Positions 1 to 12,943 of a stretch of 64,000 bases of DNA are shown here, one piece after another (positions within the stretch are counted from its first letter, which is position 1; each line of letters starts with the position of its first letter). The stretch is from Chimonanthus salicifolius (taxonomy: Eukaryota; Streptophyta; Magnoliopsida; Laurales; Calycanthaceae). The translations under genes and the position numbers were made by a program. The stretch covers positions 43,383,222 to 43,447,221 of the forward strand of contig CM023540.1 of the NCBI GenBank assembly GCA_013350335.1, written 5' to 3'. Under the pieces are notes generated by a model, which saw only the letters and a program-made list of their open reading frames with translations, had not been told where the DNA came from and made no database searches.

Positions 1-2073
1 ATAATAAAAACACAGGTGTCTTTTATAAAAGACATCGGTATATATCTCCATCACTTGGAAGATGACAAATAAAAAAAGAATAAGACTCGTGTCTTTTGTT
101 ATAAAAAATACTGATGTTTCTATTACTGATCTTTGCAAAATGTCCATGTGAATTAGTATATGCTTCTCTACAACATTCTATCTGGTATAGGTTAAATAAA
201 TGATGGTTGGAGAGCATTCTTATAATTAACTTTCATGATTATACATTACATTCATCGGCAGATTTTGCAACTGATCAAAATCTGTTCTAGTAACATATAC
301 TAATTCATTCACAAGAGTTGAAAAAAAAAAACTTCAAATTTACTAAAGATGGAATGGTACAATCTGAGAACTGAGAATTATGTTATGATTTAGTCTTCTC
401 TGTAAGATCATTTCTCTAGTTTTGAATTATGTTTTTAAATGATTATCTGATCCATCTAGGGCTACATTTTGACATTACAAACCACTGCATACCATACAAA
501 GTTCTTTTAGACTTGTTTTTATTCCAGTGAGGGAGAGCACACTCAATTTTATCATATGTTCTTGAAAAGACAAATAGTGAAATAAATCTAGGGTTGTAGA
601 GATGTGTATGTCACGTTCAATGACTAGACCTACTCTAAAGGATAGTGTTAGAAATTACTGTATAGGTGATAGTTTAAAAATAAATTAAATAGATGACAAA
701 TTAAAAAAACCTATTTGAGGTGGTTTGATAATGTAAGTATAAGACTAGACACATTCTCTAATGCATAGCATTGAGAGGCTTCAGATCATAACCACAAAGA
801 GGAGAGGTAGGTGTTAGGACCTGGGTATTCAACCCAAAAGACTAGCCTGTTAGATTGAGTGCCCTAGTCTTTTATAAAGCTCTAGATCTTCCTCTACACT
901 TTCAATGTTGGACTCATTCGCTACCAACCCCAACCGTAGACAACTGAAAACATAGAGAGGAGGGTAAAGAAAGATATCTTAGTGGAAACATCAAAGGTAT
1001 GAGTTATAATAATGTCAAATGGAGAAGTACAATTGAAAAAACCAACCAAAAAAATGATATTTTAACATATAATCATGTTGATGACATGGAAAAGCAACAC
1101 TGGGAATCCATTACATGCACTGGTTCAATATGTTGTGGAACATTTACTAGAGTAAGAACATCACAATCTGCCACTGAAACAACATTTACTTCAGTCTTAT
1201 TTTCATTTCGAACACTTAATTATCTACGTATCACACCCTGAAATGCATAAAATAATTAAATTAAAACTACTTATTAAACAATTGACCCATTTTTTTAGGC
1301 GATCTATTACATCATTTGAACTCTTGTAGTTAAAATGTTAAAATACATGATTTGTATCTTATGAATCAGACGATATGATAAGAGAAATGATTCGTATCTA
1401 TTGATAAATCTTACACTTTCTACAAATAATATAATTATAGGGTCATTTGGAATGTGAAAGCATAAAAACTTTTGTTTTTATAGTTTTCAAGGCTTGAGTC
1501 ATTGAGTATTTAAGACCTTCGAATTTTTTAAGTATTTTTAATTTATTATTGAATTTTCATGATATACTTGGATTACATATTGATCTTATACTTTTGTTGT
1601 TGGAACATTGAAATTTGATCTCCAATGAACTAATTATATAATATTCACTTAATATTGAAAGAAACTTAAAGAATTATTCACGTTATTACATTTTAAATAT
1701 ATTTTATATTACTTCATATATTGAATATTTTTTAGAAAAATACTTATGAATCTTACTTAACCGTTTACGATACACGATTTGCAGTTTAAGATCTATAATG
1801 ATTTTACGATACGATTTGATTTTTAGAATATTGATTTGAACCAAACTAATAATTTGGACTCACCCCGAATCCATGAACTAAAAACACAAAATACAAAGTA
1901 AAAAAAAAATGAATATGATTAGTTGAATTGTGAAACCGAAACTATGATTTATAATTGAATATTTGAATGGTAAGGATTGAGCAATTTGCTTTCTAGTTTT
2001 AAGAGTTTAGGACTGAATTGAGAACTTGAATGGTTCTCTGGTTGTTCTTAACCTCTTTTTCACTTTTTCACAG
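1..2073 (+). other. 3' part of AP3 intron 1
   Basis: AT-rich non-coding sequence upstream of AP3 exon 2. I searched it for the MADS-domain exon that must precede exon 2 and did not find one, so exon 1 should lie left of the window and intron 1 exceeds 2 kb. It holds one 512-bp hAT-type MITE (1322..1833). A diverged repeat near 9..120 recurs inverted near 5540..5625. I see nothing else in it. Confidence 0.65.
1322..1833 (-). mobile_element. hAT-type MITE, copy 1
   Basis: A 512-bp AT-rich element that is the reverse complement of the element at 48040..48549. It is flanked by a perfect 8-bp direct repeat ATTTGAAC (1314..1321 and 1834..1841), the target-site size of the hAT superfamily. Its right terminus, read in reverse, is CAATATTCTAAAAATC, close to the other copy's CAATGTTGTGAAAATC. 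It encodes no protein, so it is a non-autonomous element. Confidence 0.75.
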
Positions 2074-5000
2074 AACAAAGAAGATATTCGACCGTTATCA
2101 GCATGTTTCCGGCACCAACTTATGGAACTCCCATTATGAGGTAATCATGTACCTCAACTAGATTAATTATGGAACCCAACGCTTCATTTGTTCAACTGGT
2201 TGGTATTCTCATCTTGTCTGGGAGGTCTAGTCCTCAAATCTTTGGAGGGTCTAATTTGATCCACGGTACTTGTAAGTGGTATTATGGATCTGAGGTTTTA
2301 CTTATGATCACCATAAAGTGGAGTAACTGGGTTTCCACATTAAAAACACTAGATTTTTTTTTTGAATTTACGTGTGGGAAACTGCAGGAAATCCAACGTA
2401 AAACCCCAAGGGTGATACCTTGCCCTTAGGGTACATAAGGTTAAATCATAGGGGTTCGAACTGGGCACTCTGCATAAAACTAGATTAATTAATTGTTGTT
2501 CTGATAGATTTGTATGGTTTCATCTTAATCTTCTTCACTTAACAATGAAGACATCCACACTGCTTTTCTTTATTGGGATGTGCAGAAAATGCAAAATCAC
2601 TTGAGCAAACTGAAAGAGGACAACAGTCGACTTCGGAGGGAAATAAGGTAATTGTGTCCCTTTTGAAAACACACTATTCAGCTGGTAACCTTGAGGAAGG
2701 AATCATCAAGTCCTAATGCATGCCCATAATTCAAAAATCTCAGTAAAACTTAACAGACTCAACCGAGTCAACCTGAATAAACGAGCCACTAAGTCACTGA
2801 ACAGCTCAATCTAACTTTATAAAGTTCGATTTGACTGAGTTAATGAATGACTTGATGGTTTTTCGAGTCAAGTTGAAGACTCATGTTTTTTCAAGTGCAC
2901 TTGAGTTTCTGAACAAAGTGACAAATGCTTCAATGGTTGATGATGATTATGGTATCTTGATGTGCCCAACTCTAAGCAATATATGAGAGGTTTCAGATTC
3001 TCTAGAGTGATAGGTAATAGCCTTCCATTTTGTTATTTATGTAGTACTGAGCCTATGACCTATGTTGGGGCTGAAATTTAGCCGTCTCCCCTTGTTAGGC
3101 TACGGATTAAAAGGATCAAAATTCCTAATTTACAGATGAGAATAGACCAGGCCTGGGCCAAGAATGATAGATGCCATTCCCTATTCTCTATCCCAAGGGG
3201 TTGCCCTGACGGTCAAGAAGTCTGTCTCATAAAACGGGGTCTTGAATTCGATTCACACTCAATCCCAACGTGTCACTTCCCGTGAATTTAACGAGATTTA
3301 CACATGCCTGCGGAATTGGTCTTACCTTTAATGTGGGGTGGGGATACCCATGCTATCCAAAAAACAAAAAAAAATAGTTTTTTCAGACTTTTCGTCAAAT
3401 GGTAGAATTTTGATCACTCGAGCTGCCACCTTTGTGCCCCAATTCTGAAAGATTATACATATATCAGATCTTGGAACTACTTGTTTTGCGCAGGTTGGTC
3501 TTACACAGGGGTACAGATATCGGCCGATACGAAACGTATCGGCCGATATCATTCGATTTTTAACAGCCGAATAAAAACAGCGGATACAATAGCCTTTATA
3601 CCGGCCGATATGGCCGATATATATCCGAATCATGTAGGTTCAATATCGGCCGATATGATCAATATCGGTATTTAAAAAAAAAAAAAAAATTCAAAACGGT
3701 GATGGGCCCGGGTCAAAATATCAGCCGATATCGGCCCAATATCGGCCCAGATATCGGCCGATATTTACATTTTCAAATTAAAAAAAAAAACAGTTTCTTT
3801 TTCTATTTTTTTATATTTTTTAATTCAGAAAAAATAAAATAATAAAATAATACTGATATTTACTAAAAAAAAAAAAAGAGGAGAGAGAATCATATCGGCC
3901 GAATTATGGGTTTGGGCATTTTTTGCACCCTGATCTTACATATCTAACACAGATGGGCCGAAAATATTGTTGGCATAATGCCCACCAGCCTAAAGATTTT
4001 GTTTCAGTTGAACTGGGTCTAAAGATTAGGCCTGTAACATGGTAAACAGGTCGAGGCCTGATTCCTTTTGGCCATGTGAGCATCTGCTATCCATTCTCAA
4101 AGGACATGATCACTTCATTCTTCTTTTGAAGCATTTGTAACATAGTTCAAAAACTCACTCAGACTCAACTCAGTTGACTTGAATGGTCATTGAGTCAATC
4201 GAGTCTGTCGATCTTGCCAAGTTACTTGGTCAAACTCGACGGTTTTTCTGATTTGAGTTCTGAGTCTTGGGCTTTATAAATATATTGGTAATATGAGCCG
4301 ATTTGATAAAGTTTTAGGACACATTTCTTAGACAGAGGATGGGTGAAGATTTGAACGATTTAGAGATCGATGAACTGCGTGGTCTTGAGCAAAATTTGAA
4401 TGATTCCCTGAAAGTTGTTCGGGAAAGAAAGGTATGTTGTTTTATCATTTGTGCAGTTCTTTCAGCTATTCAAGAAACCAATAAATAAGTTTCAACATGA
4501 TCTTGTGTTTGATGTTTGGTCATTTTCAGAAGTCTTTTTAAAGTTAATTAGCATTTTCATTCTTATGAAAAATGAAAAGCATGCAATCAACAGTCTATAA
4601 GGAGAATTGACACAAGAATCATAAGACATTTCTTTTGCCAAGCTTCCTTCTTGCCTTAAATAAGTGAAAAATGAGATGGTATTTAGGAGCGATAAACTAT
4701 CTGTTCTCTCCTCCTACTTACAAACATGACATTAGTCAGTAGTGTTCAAGGTTGGCTCTGAGATCACCAAAAATCTCAAGGGTTCTAGGCGGAGTGAGAT
4801 TTCAGGGGCCTTTTGTGACTGGTATATTAAGGAGTTTAAGTGTGTGGAGGCCCTTACTATATGGGAGCCTTAGGAGGTGGCCTACACCGCCTATGCCTAG
4901 GGCCGGCCTTAGTAGTGTTAATCAAGATGATCTTGGGTTGCAGTGACCTGATATTTTATCCTTAAATTGATGTAATTTTGTAAGCTTTGGTGGAAAGGAC

Positions 5001-8000
5001 AGTGTTATAAAGAGAGGAGTCAGCCACCCTTGCTTAGTACCTCACCTCCATCTTCTCTCCTCCATCTCTTGTCTCTCTCATTTTGCTTTATACAGGAGGC
5101 CCGGTTGTCGGTTCCCCTTCTTCGTCTTTAGAAAGCCGATTAGTTCACAGGCTAAAGAGGAAATGTGCTCTGCAACTTAGGCACTTTTAGGGAGCGATAG
5201 CCAAGTTCTTAGTTCACCAGATTGAGGAGACTTCCTTTCGGATACAGTATGGTACACTGAACACCAACCCAATCTCAATGAGAAAATAAAATAAAATGGA
5301 TCCTGGATCCAGTGGAGCTTTCCGCAAGCAGTGGAAGCAAGTGGAAAGTGAAATAAAGATGACTCAGTTGAAAGATTCAAAGCTCGTATTGGTTAAAAGG
5401 AAAGCTAATGAAAGCTTGTATTAAAACAAAGCCCATTTAATAGCGAAGAAAATTTTAATCTTGTTCGAACTGTTGTCTCTTTGGTTTGATCAATATAATT
5501 GATCTATTCGATGATTAAATGAATTGATAAAAAAAAAACTAATATTTTTATAACAAGAGACATTAAGTTTGTCTTTTTATTCATTTGTCATCTAAATGAT
5601 GAAAAAATATACCAATGTCTCCATTAACTCTAAATGTTAAAATCTATCTTCATAAAATTATGCGTGAAAGTTCTACATGACACTGTCTCCAAGCTTCATT
5701 TCAAGTTCTTTAACCTTAGCCTTTGTCCTTGTGACTTAGGCTTCATTATCTGTAAAACCAATTTCTCTCTTTTGTTAGGTGCCATTATATTATTATGGTA
5801 TTGAATTTGCTAGTTTTTGTGGATGTTATTATATATTAACTAGTGATTAAGAAGCTGCTTTTCCAGTCTCATCTTATTTTATAGGTTGAATGAGGAGAGA
5901 GAGTTCTTATCTGTTTGGGACTCTAAACATACTTAGAACTCCTTACTGAATTGTAAATCTATTAACAGTGCTTTTTTTTTTTTCCAGTACAACATAGGAG
6001 TGAAACTCAGGTCGGATTTTGGCACGAACCCACTTGACCCGACCCGACCTGAAAGTCATGCCTGTCGGGTTATGAAAGTCAGGTCAGCGTGTTGGGTCGG
6101 TTTGAGAAGTCAGAAACCCGCATTGAATTCGGATCGGGTTGGGTTGAGAGATTTTTAAGTTAACCTGACCCAATCCGATAAAAAGTATGCTAAAGTAGGT
6201 TCAGGGTCCGGCCCGATTTCAGTCCCACATAATGGTTAAAAAAAAAATCCGTAGTTTTCTCCCCCTTTGGATTCCATTCTAGGCTTGCTTTAGTTTCCAC
6301 CTAAACACGTCACTAATCCATGACAAGCCCAGATCAACGTGCTTTGTGCATGAATCAACATCTTTGCATTGGAGGGTTCCTTTACTTTCCCACATAAACA
6401 CGTCACCAACCCATGCATCCACTGACCCTTCTGAACCCAATCTTTTAGCACCTTTCCACCCAGGTCCCTCAACCGTCCCCTGTTTCCAGCAGTTGCACAA
6501 AAGGCGGCAGCCTCCCTGCAATTCTGCTGCTGATCACCGCTGTGTTCGGCGTTCAAAGACCTGCTGCCGATTGATATCTCCTGAGCACTTTTGCAAGACA
6601 GCGTGGATAGAGTACACGAACGTAGAGAAGGCGCTTCTGATGAGTTCTTGTATGCTGGTTTCTCTTCTGCCCCATGTTTTTCTCCTCAGTTCTATAATCT
6701 AAGATCTGATTTGCAACAGCCCTATCAAATTAATTTGAATCGGACAGATTCAAAACACTGTGACAACATCAATTTTGGGCATCCTTCGACCCAGATTTGT
6801 CAGACAATGAAACTCGACGAGACAGGATATACCAGGTGATTGATTATCAATTTATTCTGAGTTCTTTGTCCGGTTTCATTTTGTTTTTCGGCATTTGTTT
6901 ATCAATGGGTGAATCAGATTCTAATCCGAGTTGGAAGTTATCATCAGTTCTTTTGAATGGCCATAATTATGTAATGTGGTCGAGAGTTGTTACTTTATCT
7001 CTCGATCGTAAGAAAAAATTGGATTTTATTAATGGAACGACCGTCTGTCCTGCATCTACTGATTCAAAATATGAAGATTGGATCTCCAGTGATCAGCTTG
7101 TTCAATGTTGGATTCTTAATTCTATGGAATCCCATATTATTGGAATTTTTATCTTTTCTGGCTCTGCAAAAGAGTTATGGGATTCAGTTGCAAATCTATA
7201 TGGCAGTCAAAATAATACAGCTCGTGTTTTTGACCTAAAACTTGAGATTGCAGTAGCAACACAAGGGGAAAAGACATTTAGTGAACATCTTGAAAATCTG
7301 AAAAGGATGTGGGATGAATTGGATATGTATCGACCACATACCACTGATGCAAAGATTCTGCTGAAAAGGGCCGAAGAAGATAAGATTTTTTCATTACTCA
7401 GTGCTCTGAACCCAGAATATGATCATATCAGGAGCAATATTCTTATGAATGATCCACTTCCCTCTTTTTCTAGCGTTTGTGCTATTGTTCAACGTGAAGA
7501 AACTAGAAAAAATACTATGAACTCTGAACTACAGTCTTTATCCTGAAAAATTGAATCGAATGCACTTATGGTTGAGAAAGATGATCAAAGGAAATCTTCT
7601 AGTATTGAGAAAAGAAAGAATAGCATTCGTAATAAAGGCAGAAGAGAACCTTATTACTGTGATCACTGTGGTAAAAAGGGACACACCAAGGATTGTTGTT
7701 GGGAGTTATATCCTCATATCAAATCCAATTCTAAAAAGAATAGGAAAGATCATGCGACTGTAGCTGGTACATCAATCTCCATGAATCAATTAAGTCATCT
7801 CCTTCAAGAAATCAGTAAGTTCATTTCTTCTGAGTCAAATCCTTCTGCCTTTACTAATGCTTCAGGTAACTTACACGCCTACCTCAGTTTGCCCTCTAAT
7901 GCTAATTCTTGGATTTGATTCTAGAGACACTTATCATATGGCTAATAATCCATCGTCTGTGCATGATTTTATTCCTAATTTTGATAAGCAAGATGTTTTG

Positions 8001-11000
8001 TTGCTAATGGGACTACAATTCTTGTGTCAGGGAGTGGAAAAAATGACTTCTTTCCACATAGTTCCATTTTTGCTACTCTTGTTGTTCCATCATTTCCAGT
8101 CCAGCTTCTTTCTGTTGGAAAATTTACTAATAGTTTGAACTGTGATATTATTTTTCTCAGACTTTTGTCACCTTTTAGGATCGAAAGTTAAAGAAGACGA
8201 TTAGTGAAAACATCTATTCAGATGAATTATACTTACTAAATTGCATTGATAAAGCATGTCATACCAACGTTTTGGTGGAAAACCGCACCTTGCATAACCG
8301 GCTTGAACATCCTTCCAACCGTGTGTTGTCATGTCTTTTTCCTTCTATTTCTATTGAGTCTAGTGTGTGTGATGTTTGTCAATTTTCAAAACAAACTCGT
8401 TTACCTTTTATTCATTATATGTCGTCGTTTGATTCATATGATGGATATAAATACTTTGTGTTATTAATTGATGATCGATTTTGTGCTACTTTCACTTTTT
8501 TTTTATTTACGTGTGGGAAACTCAGACACAATCGTAGTAAAACCCCCATGGGTCCTAGGACACACCAAGATTAGGCATATTTGTTACAATAAAAAAAAAA
8601 AGGTGTCATCTGTTTTTAAAGATTTTCATAATATCATAACTACTCAATTCAATGCCAAAATTAAGTTTTTCAGCTCTAACAATTATAAATAATATACCAA
8701 TGGATCTTTCTCCGAATAACTTCATAGCAAAGGAAATATTAATCAAACTAGTTGTGTGGAAACACCACAATAGAATGGTGTGACAGAGAGAAAAATCAAC
8801 ATGTCTTAGAAACCATAAGAGCACTTATATTTTAGATGCATGTTCCAAAGAGGTATTGGTCCCGTGAAGTTTTGACAGCAATATATTTTATTAATCGAGG
8901 CTTTAGGTTGAGTGGTTGGGCTTGGGGCTTTGTGGTAGTGGGTTTGGCCTGGGGATTTGGATTATTGGGTTGGGCCTGAGTCTTTACGCTGTTTGTTTGG
9001 GCCTTAGTATTTGGGTTATTATGATGGGCATGGACTTGGGTTCGGTTGCTTGAGCAGAACCCAACCCACTGTTGGAACCCAAACAAATTCCACGTGCATG
9101 AAGAGAAGGCACGGGGAAGCTAGGAGTTGGGTATAAAGGTAGGGGGAATGGATTATCAACAAAAGGGTTTTCAACTAGGTTACCATTCTGGTGAAAAGAA
9201 AAAAAAAAACTCTACTGCTATTGTCTGAAACTGGGAGAGAGAGAAGGAATGGTTGAGGTTCCTGGGTGGGGGCTGCAGTAATGAAATCTTGGGTACACAG
9301 CGAGGAGACGTGCCCTAGAGGAGAAGTTAACGGCAAAACTTTTTTTCCAAACACTGGCACAGTGACAACCAACTTCTCAAGGATGGGCGAGAGGGCTTGT
9401 ACCACATGGTGGGAAGATTGGAGGGCCTTTGACCAACAATAATTTTCATTCTTGTCACCTGAGGCTGATGAGTAGAGAGAACATCGCCAGAGACCACCGG
9501 AGCAGGCAAAGAACTCAACTTTGATCCCAGACACCACGAACTTTCTTCAATGTCAACTCCCAGATTCAACCAAAGATCAACCACTTTGAGAGGGATCACT
9601 TTAAGATGATCCAGATTTGGTGTCCAAAATACACGAAATCGGGCATACAAGTAATCATGCCGTCAATAGTGCTTGGGGTCCACTTTGATAGCCTTGCCAA
9701 GGAACTCCCAAATAGCTCGGATAGATTCTGGATGTAGCGCCTAGGTCCAAACGTCAAGCCCAAAGGCGTCTAGGCCGAGCAGCATTGGGAAAAGAGAGAG
9801 TTGGGCGTGTGGATGTGAGAATTTGCCCCACATTGCCCATGAGATAGAAAATCTAGGGTTTTATAAGAGGAGAACCCCTCCACCTATCACAATGTGTTTT
9901 GGGCCTGGGAGTGAGCCAGGCCCAATGCAAAGTCTTGTAGATCTTGTTGGCCGAAAGCAGACAATATTCTGCTCGGTAGGGATGGGTCGTGACAAATGAG
10001 ATCAGAGCACGGTTCAACCCTCTGCATGTGTGAGCCCCATGTGTTGTAGCCGAGTCAATGACGGCTCTGGCATAAGTGGAGTGGATTGTAACGCCCTAGC
10101 CTAGATGCCAAGCCCAAAGGCGTCCAGGCCCAGTAGTGCTGGGAGAAAAGAGAGAGGGTTGAGCGTGTGGGTGTGGGAATTTGTCCCACATCGCTCAAGA
10201 GATAGAAAATCCGAGGGTTTATAAGAGGGAGCACCCCTCCACCTAGCACAATGTGTTTTGGGCCTGAGAGTAAACCAGGCCCAATGCAAAGCCGTGCGGG
10301 TCGTTTTGGCCCAAAGTGAACAATATTGTGTTAGGCCGAGATGAGTCGTGACACTAGAAACTAAAAATGAATAGGGATGCCGGTGATTTGAATCCTCCAA
10401 CTTTTGAGGTCCCAATCTTCATACCAGAAGCACATGTTAGAGAAAAGAGTGCCACAGATGCCAGGGAATTCATGAAGCAGTCTGTTGGCTTCTTCAACAA
10501 CCTCAAAAGAGAGAAATACATGCTGAGAGTCTACCCAACTCACAGAAACAAGGCTATAGCATCCCCACTCTTCAAACCAAGACTAAATATTAGAAGTGGG
10601 CACATCTGGAGAAGGAAAAGAACCAACAAGGCACCGTTTTAATAACTTTGTTTTCTGATTGACGGCGTTGCTGCTGAGGATGATAGATTTTCCTTTATCA
10701 GAAATTACAGTTCAGATCGAGCAACCACCAATTGTGCAACAGAAGGCTTCCAAGGATTGCCATTGGCAGAGGAAGGGTTCGACTTAAGAGGTTGAGGAAG
10801 AATGGCAAAGCTTGGAAGAGGCTCTGGGAGGTTTTGCTAGTTGAACTATCAACTTCTTCCCTTTAAAGAACTTGCCATTGATGTTGACGATTCCTCTTAG
10901 AGCTTCCACTTCAAAGATGAAGCAAAAGAATGCAAATCCTCAGTTGGATTTTGGATCACTGAACAAGGAGGCTGAGTTTTTCCTCCTTTCCTCCCAACAA

Positions 11001-12853
11001 GATTGAGATGTAGAGGAAGGGATGGATAAAGGCTTTCTTTGAAGGATTTGAGAAGGAGGGTGGATTAGGAAATGGGATGGAGAGAGAGCAGGGACGGTTG
11101 GGTGGGGGGAAAGGGAAGGACGGTAGGGGGAATAAAGGACCTCATCTCACCTTTGCATAAGAACACAAATTTTTTGCAAAGAAATTTCAACTAATACATC
11201 ACACATTTTGAAATGATTGTGTGATGTATCAGGCCTAGTAATTTAAGCATTCAACCACTTGAACACCCTTGACAGAAGACAAGCCATGGTTCACCAATCA
11301 AGACCAGAATCAGGTGGCTTTCGTCCAAGATCAAGAGAAGACCCCTTTGTAACGCCCCGCCCTTTTTCATTTGCAGAAAATCAAAGTATATATATTTTTT
11401 TTAAATAAAGAGAGAGAGAGCGGGAACGTCACGACGCGAGCTAAGTTCGGGATTTCAAACCCGACTCTTAACTGGGCAACAATACATATACGTGCACTAA
11501 AACAGTTCAAACACTTAATAAATTAACCGTGGAATTAATATATGAATAAATTATTATCCATAACCATGATATAAATAAGCAAGGAAACCAATCACTATTA
11601 GATTAACTTAAGTTCAAATATCCAAAAAAAAAAAATCATCATCCAACCATAACAAAGTAAACTAAGTTATTACAATCCCAAAATGTTAATTATCTCAAAT
11701 ACATTGTTCCAAAATCAATTATGTAGAAATAAATATAAAACTGCCCAAGCTCCTAAGCTTGACTTTCTTCACGTCCCATGTCCTTTCCATTTCCTGTTTC
11801 AACATCTAAAGGGTAGAAGTAGGGAGTTAGTCAACGCGCCCAGTAGGAATTCCAAATAAGGTTATATATCACGCTCCGACCGGAATGGTGGGCCCGGAAC
11901 GCGACTGTTTTTTTTTTAAAACAAATTAACTTAAGCATTCTAAGTGGGTCGGATCAACAGTTGGTCCCAAAGGTCACACATGATCCCCACATGTGGACTC
12001 AAACATTTACCATAAGTCTGATACCAACAAAAGCATAACAACGAAACACAACATAATCACATAAATCCAACACTGAATTATTATTCAAAACATCATCTCA
12101 AAGTCACTACAGAGGCATACTAGTTTAATACATCACGCTTAAACAAATTAAGTACCACACCCATTACTTAACAAAAGTAAATGGTTCTAAGAACCAACAA
12201 GTAAAGATAAGAGTATTCCCCTCAGGGGGAATCCCAAAACACCCCCGCAGCTTATCCACTCTAAGTTAACTAGCCCAGTGAAGGAAATATAAAAGTGCAG
12301 TTAAGTAAACAACATGTTAGCATAATAATCAACAGTTGCAATAAATATTTCATGCTTGATCACAAATAAGCATAATATTATCATCATTCTTATAATTCAT
12401 CATTTCTTTTCTAATACTGCTATCATCCAACGTAACGCCTGCCAACTACGCTGAGACCATTGTATTAATTCATGACACGGTCAGAATACATCCTTATAAG
12501 TACATCTCTGGCTCTCCCATAGCCGATACTGACACCCTTAAGTCAGCAACTGTCGACACCCGTGGTCCAGTAGACGTAAACCATCTCCCATATGGCCTAT
12601 ATTGGTTTAATAGTCAAGGCACGTGGAGGCAGTCTTATGCATTTCATATGATCAACATCATAGGCACTCTTACCATAGTGCGTCAAGTCTAGGCACATGA
12701 GTGGGTTCATTAAATCTGAAACCACTCATTGCTCAAAGTCCATATTAAATACACCTGTTTACATCAAGCTGCAAAGTTAAGTTCCCTCACCGTGATTGTG
12801 TGGTTACGCGGTCTCTGTTCAAACAACAAACAAGTGCACAATCATTATCACGT

Positions 12854-12943
<90 letters not shown>

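Larger units (their letters stand above)
2648..4331 (+). other. AP3 intron 3
   Basis: A 1,684-bp intron. It holds a SINE-like element (3195..3375) and a cluster of ATCGGCCGAT-type palindromes (3505..3905). Two stretches rich in GAGTC/GACTC words (about 2755..2890 and 4145..4270) look like a degenerate repeat pair around them. I see no coding potential. Confidence 0.6.

Noticed and set aside
999..1241. 80-codon open frame in AP3 intron 1
   Set aside because: No similarity to a MADS domain or any other family. It is AT-rich and lies between repeats.
6346..6839. Open frames just upstream of the copia gag
   Set aside because: They sit in the probable leader of the decayed copia element and carry no known domain. 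The gag itself starts at 6905.
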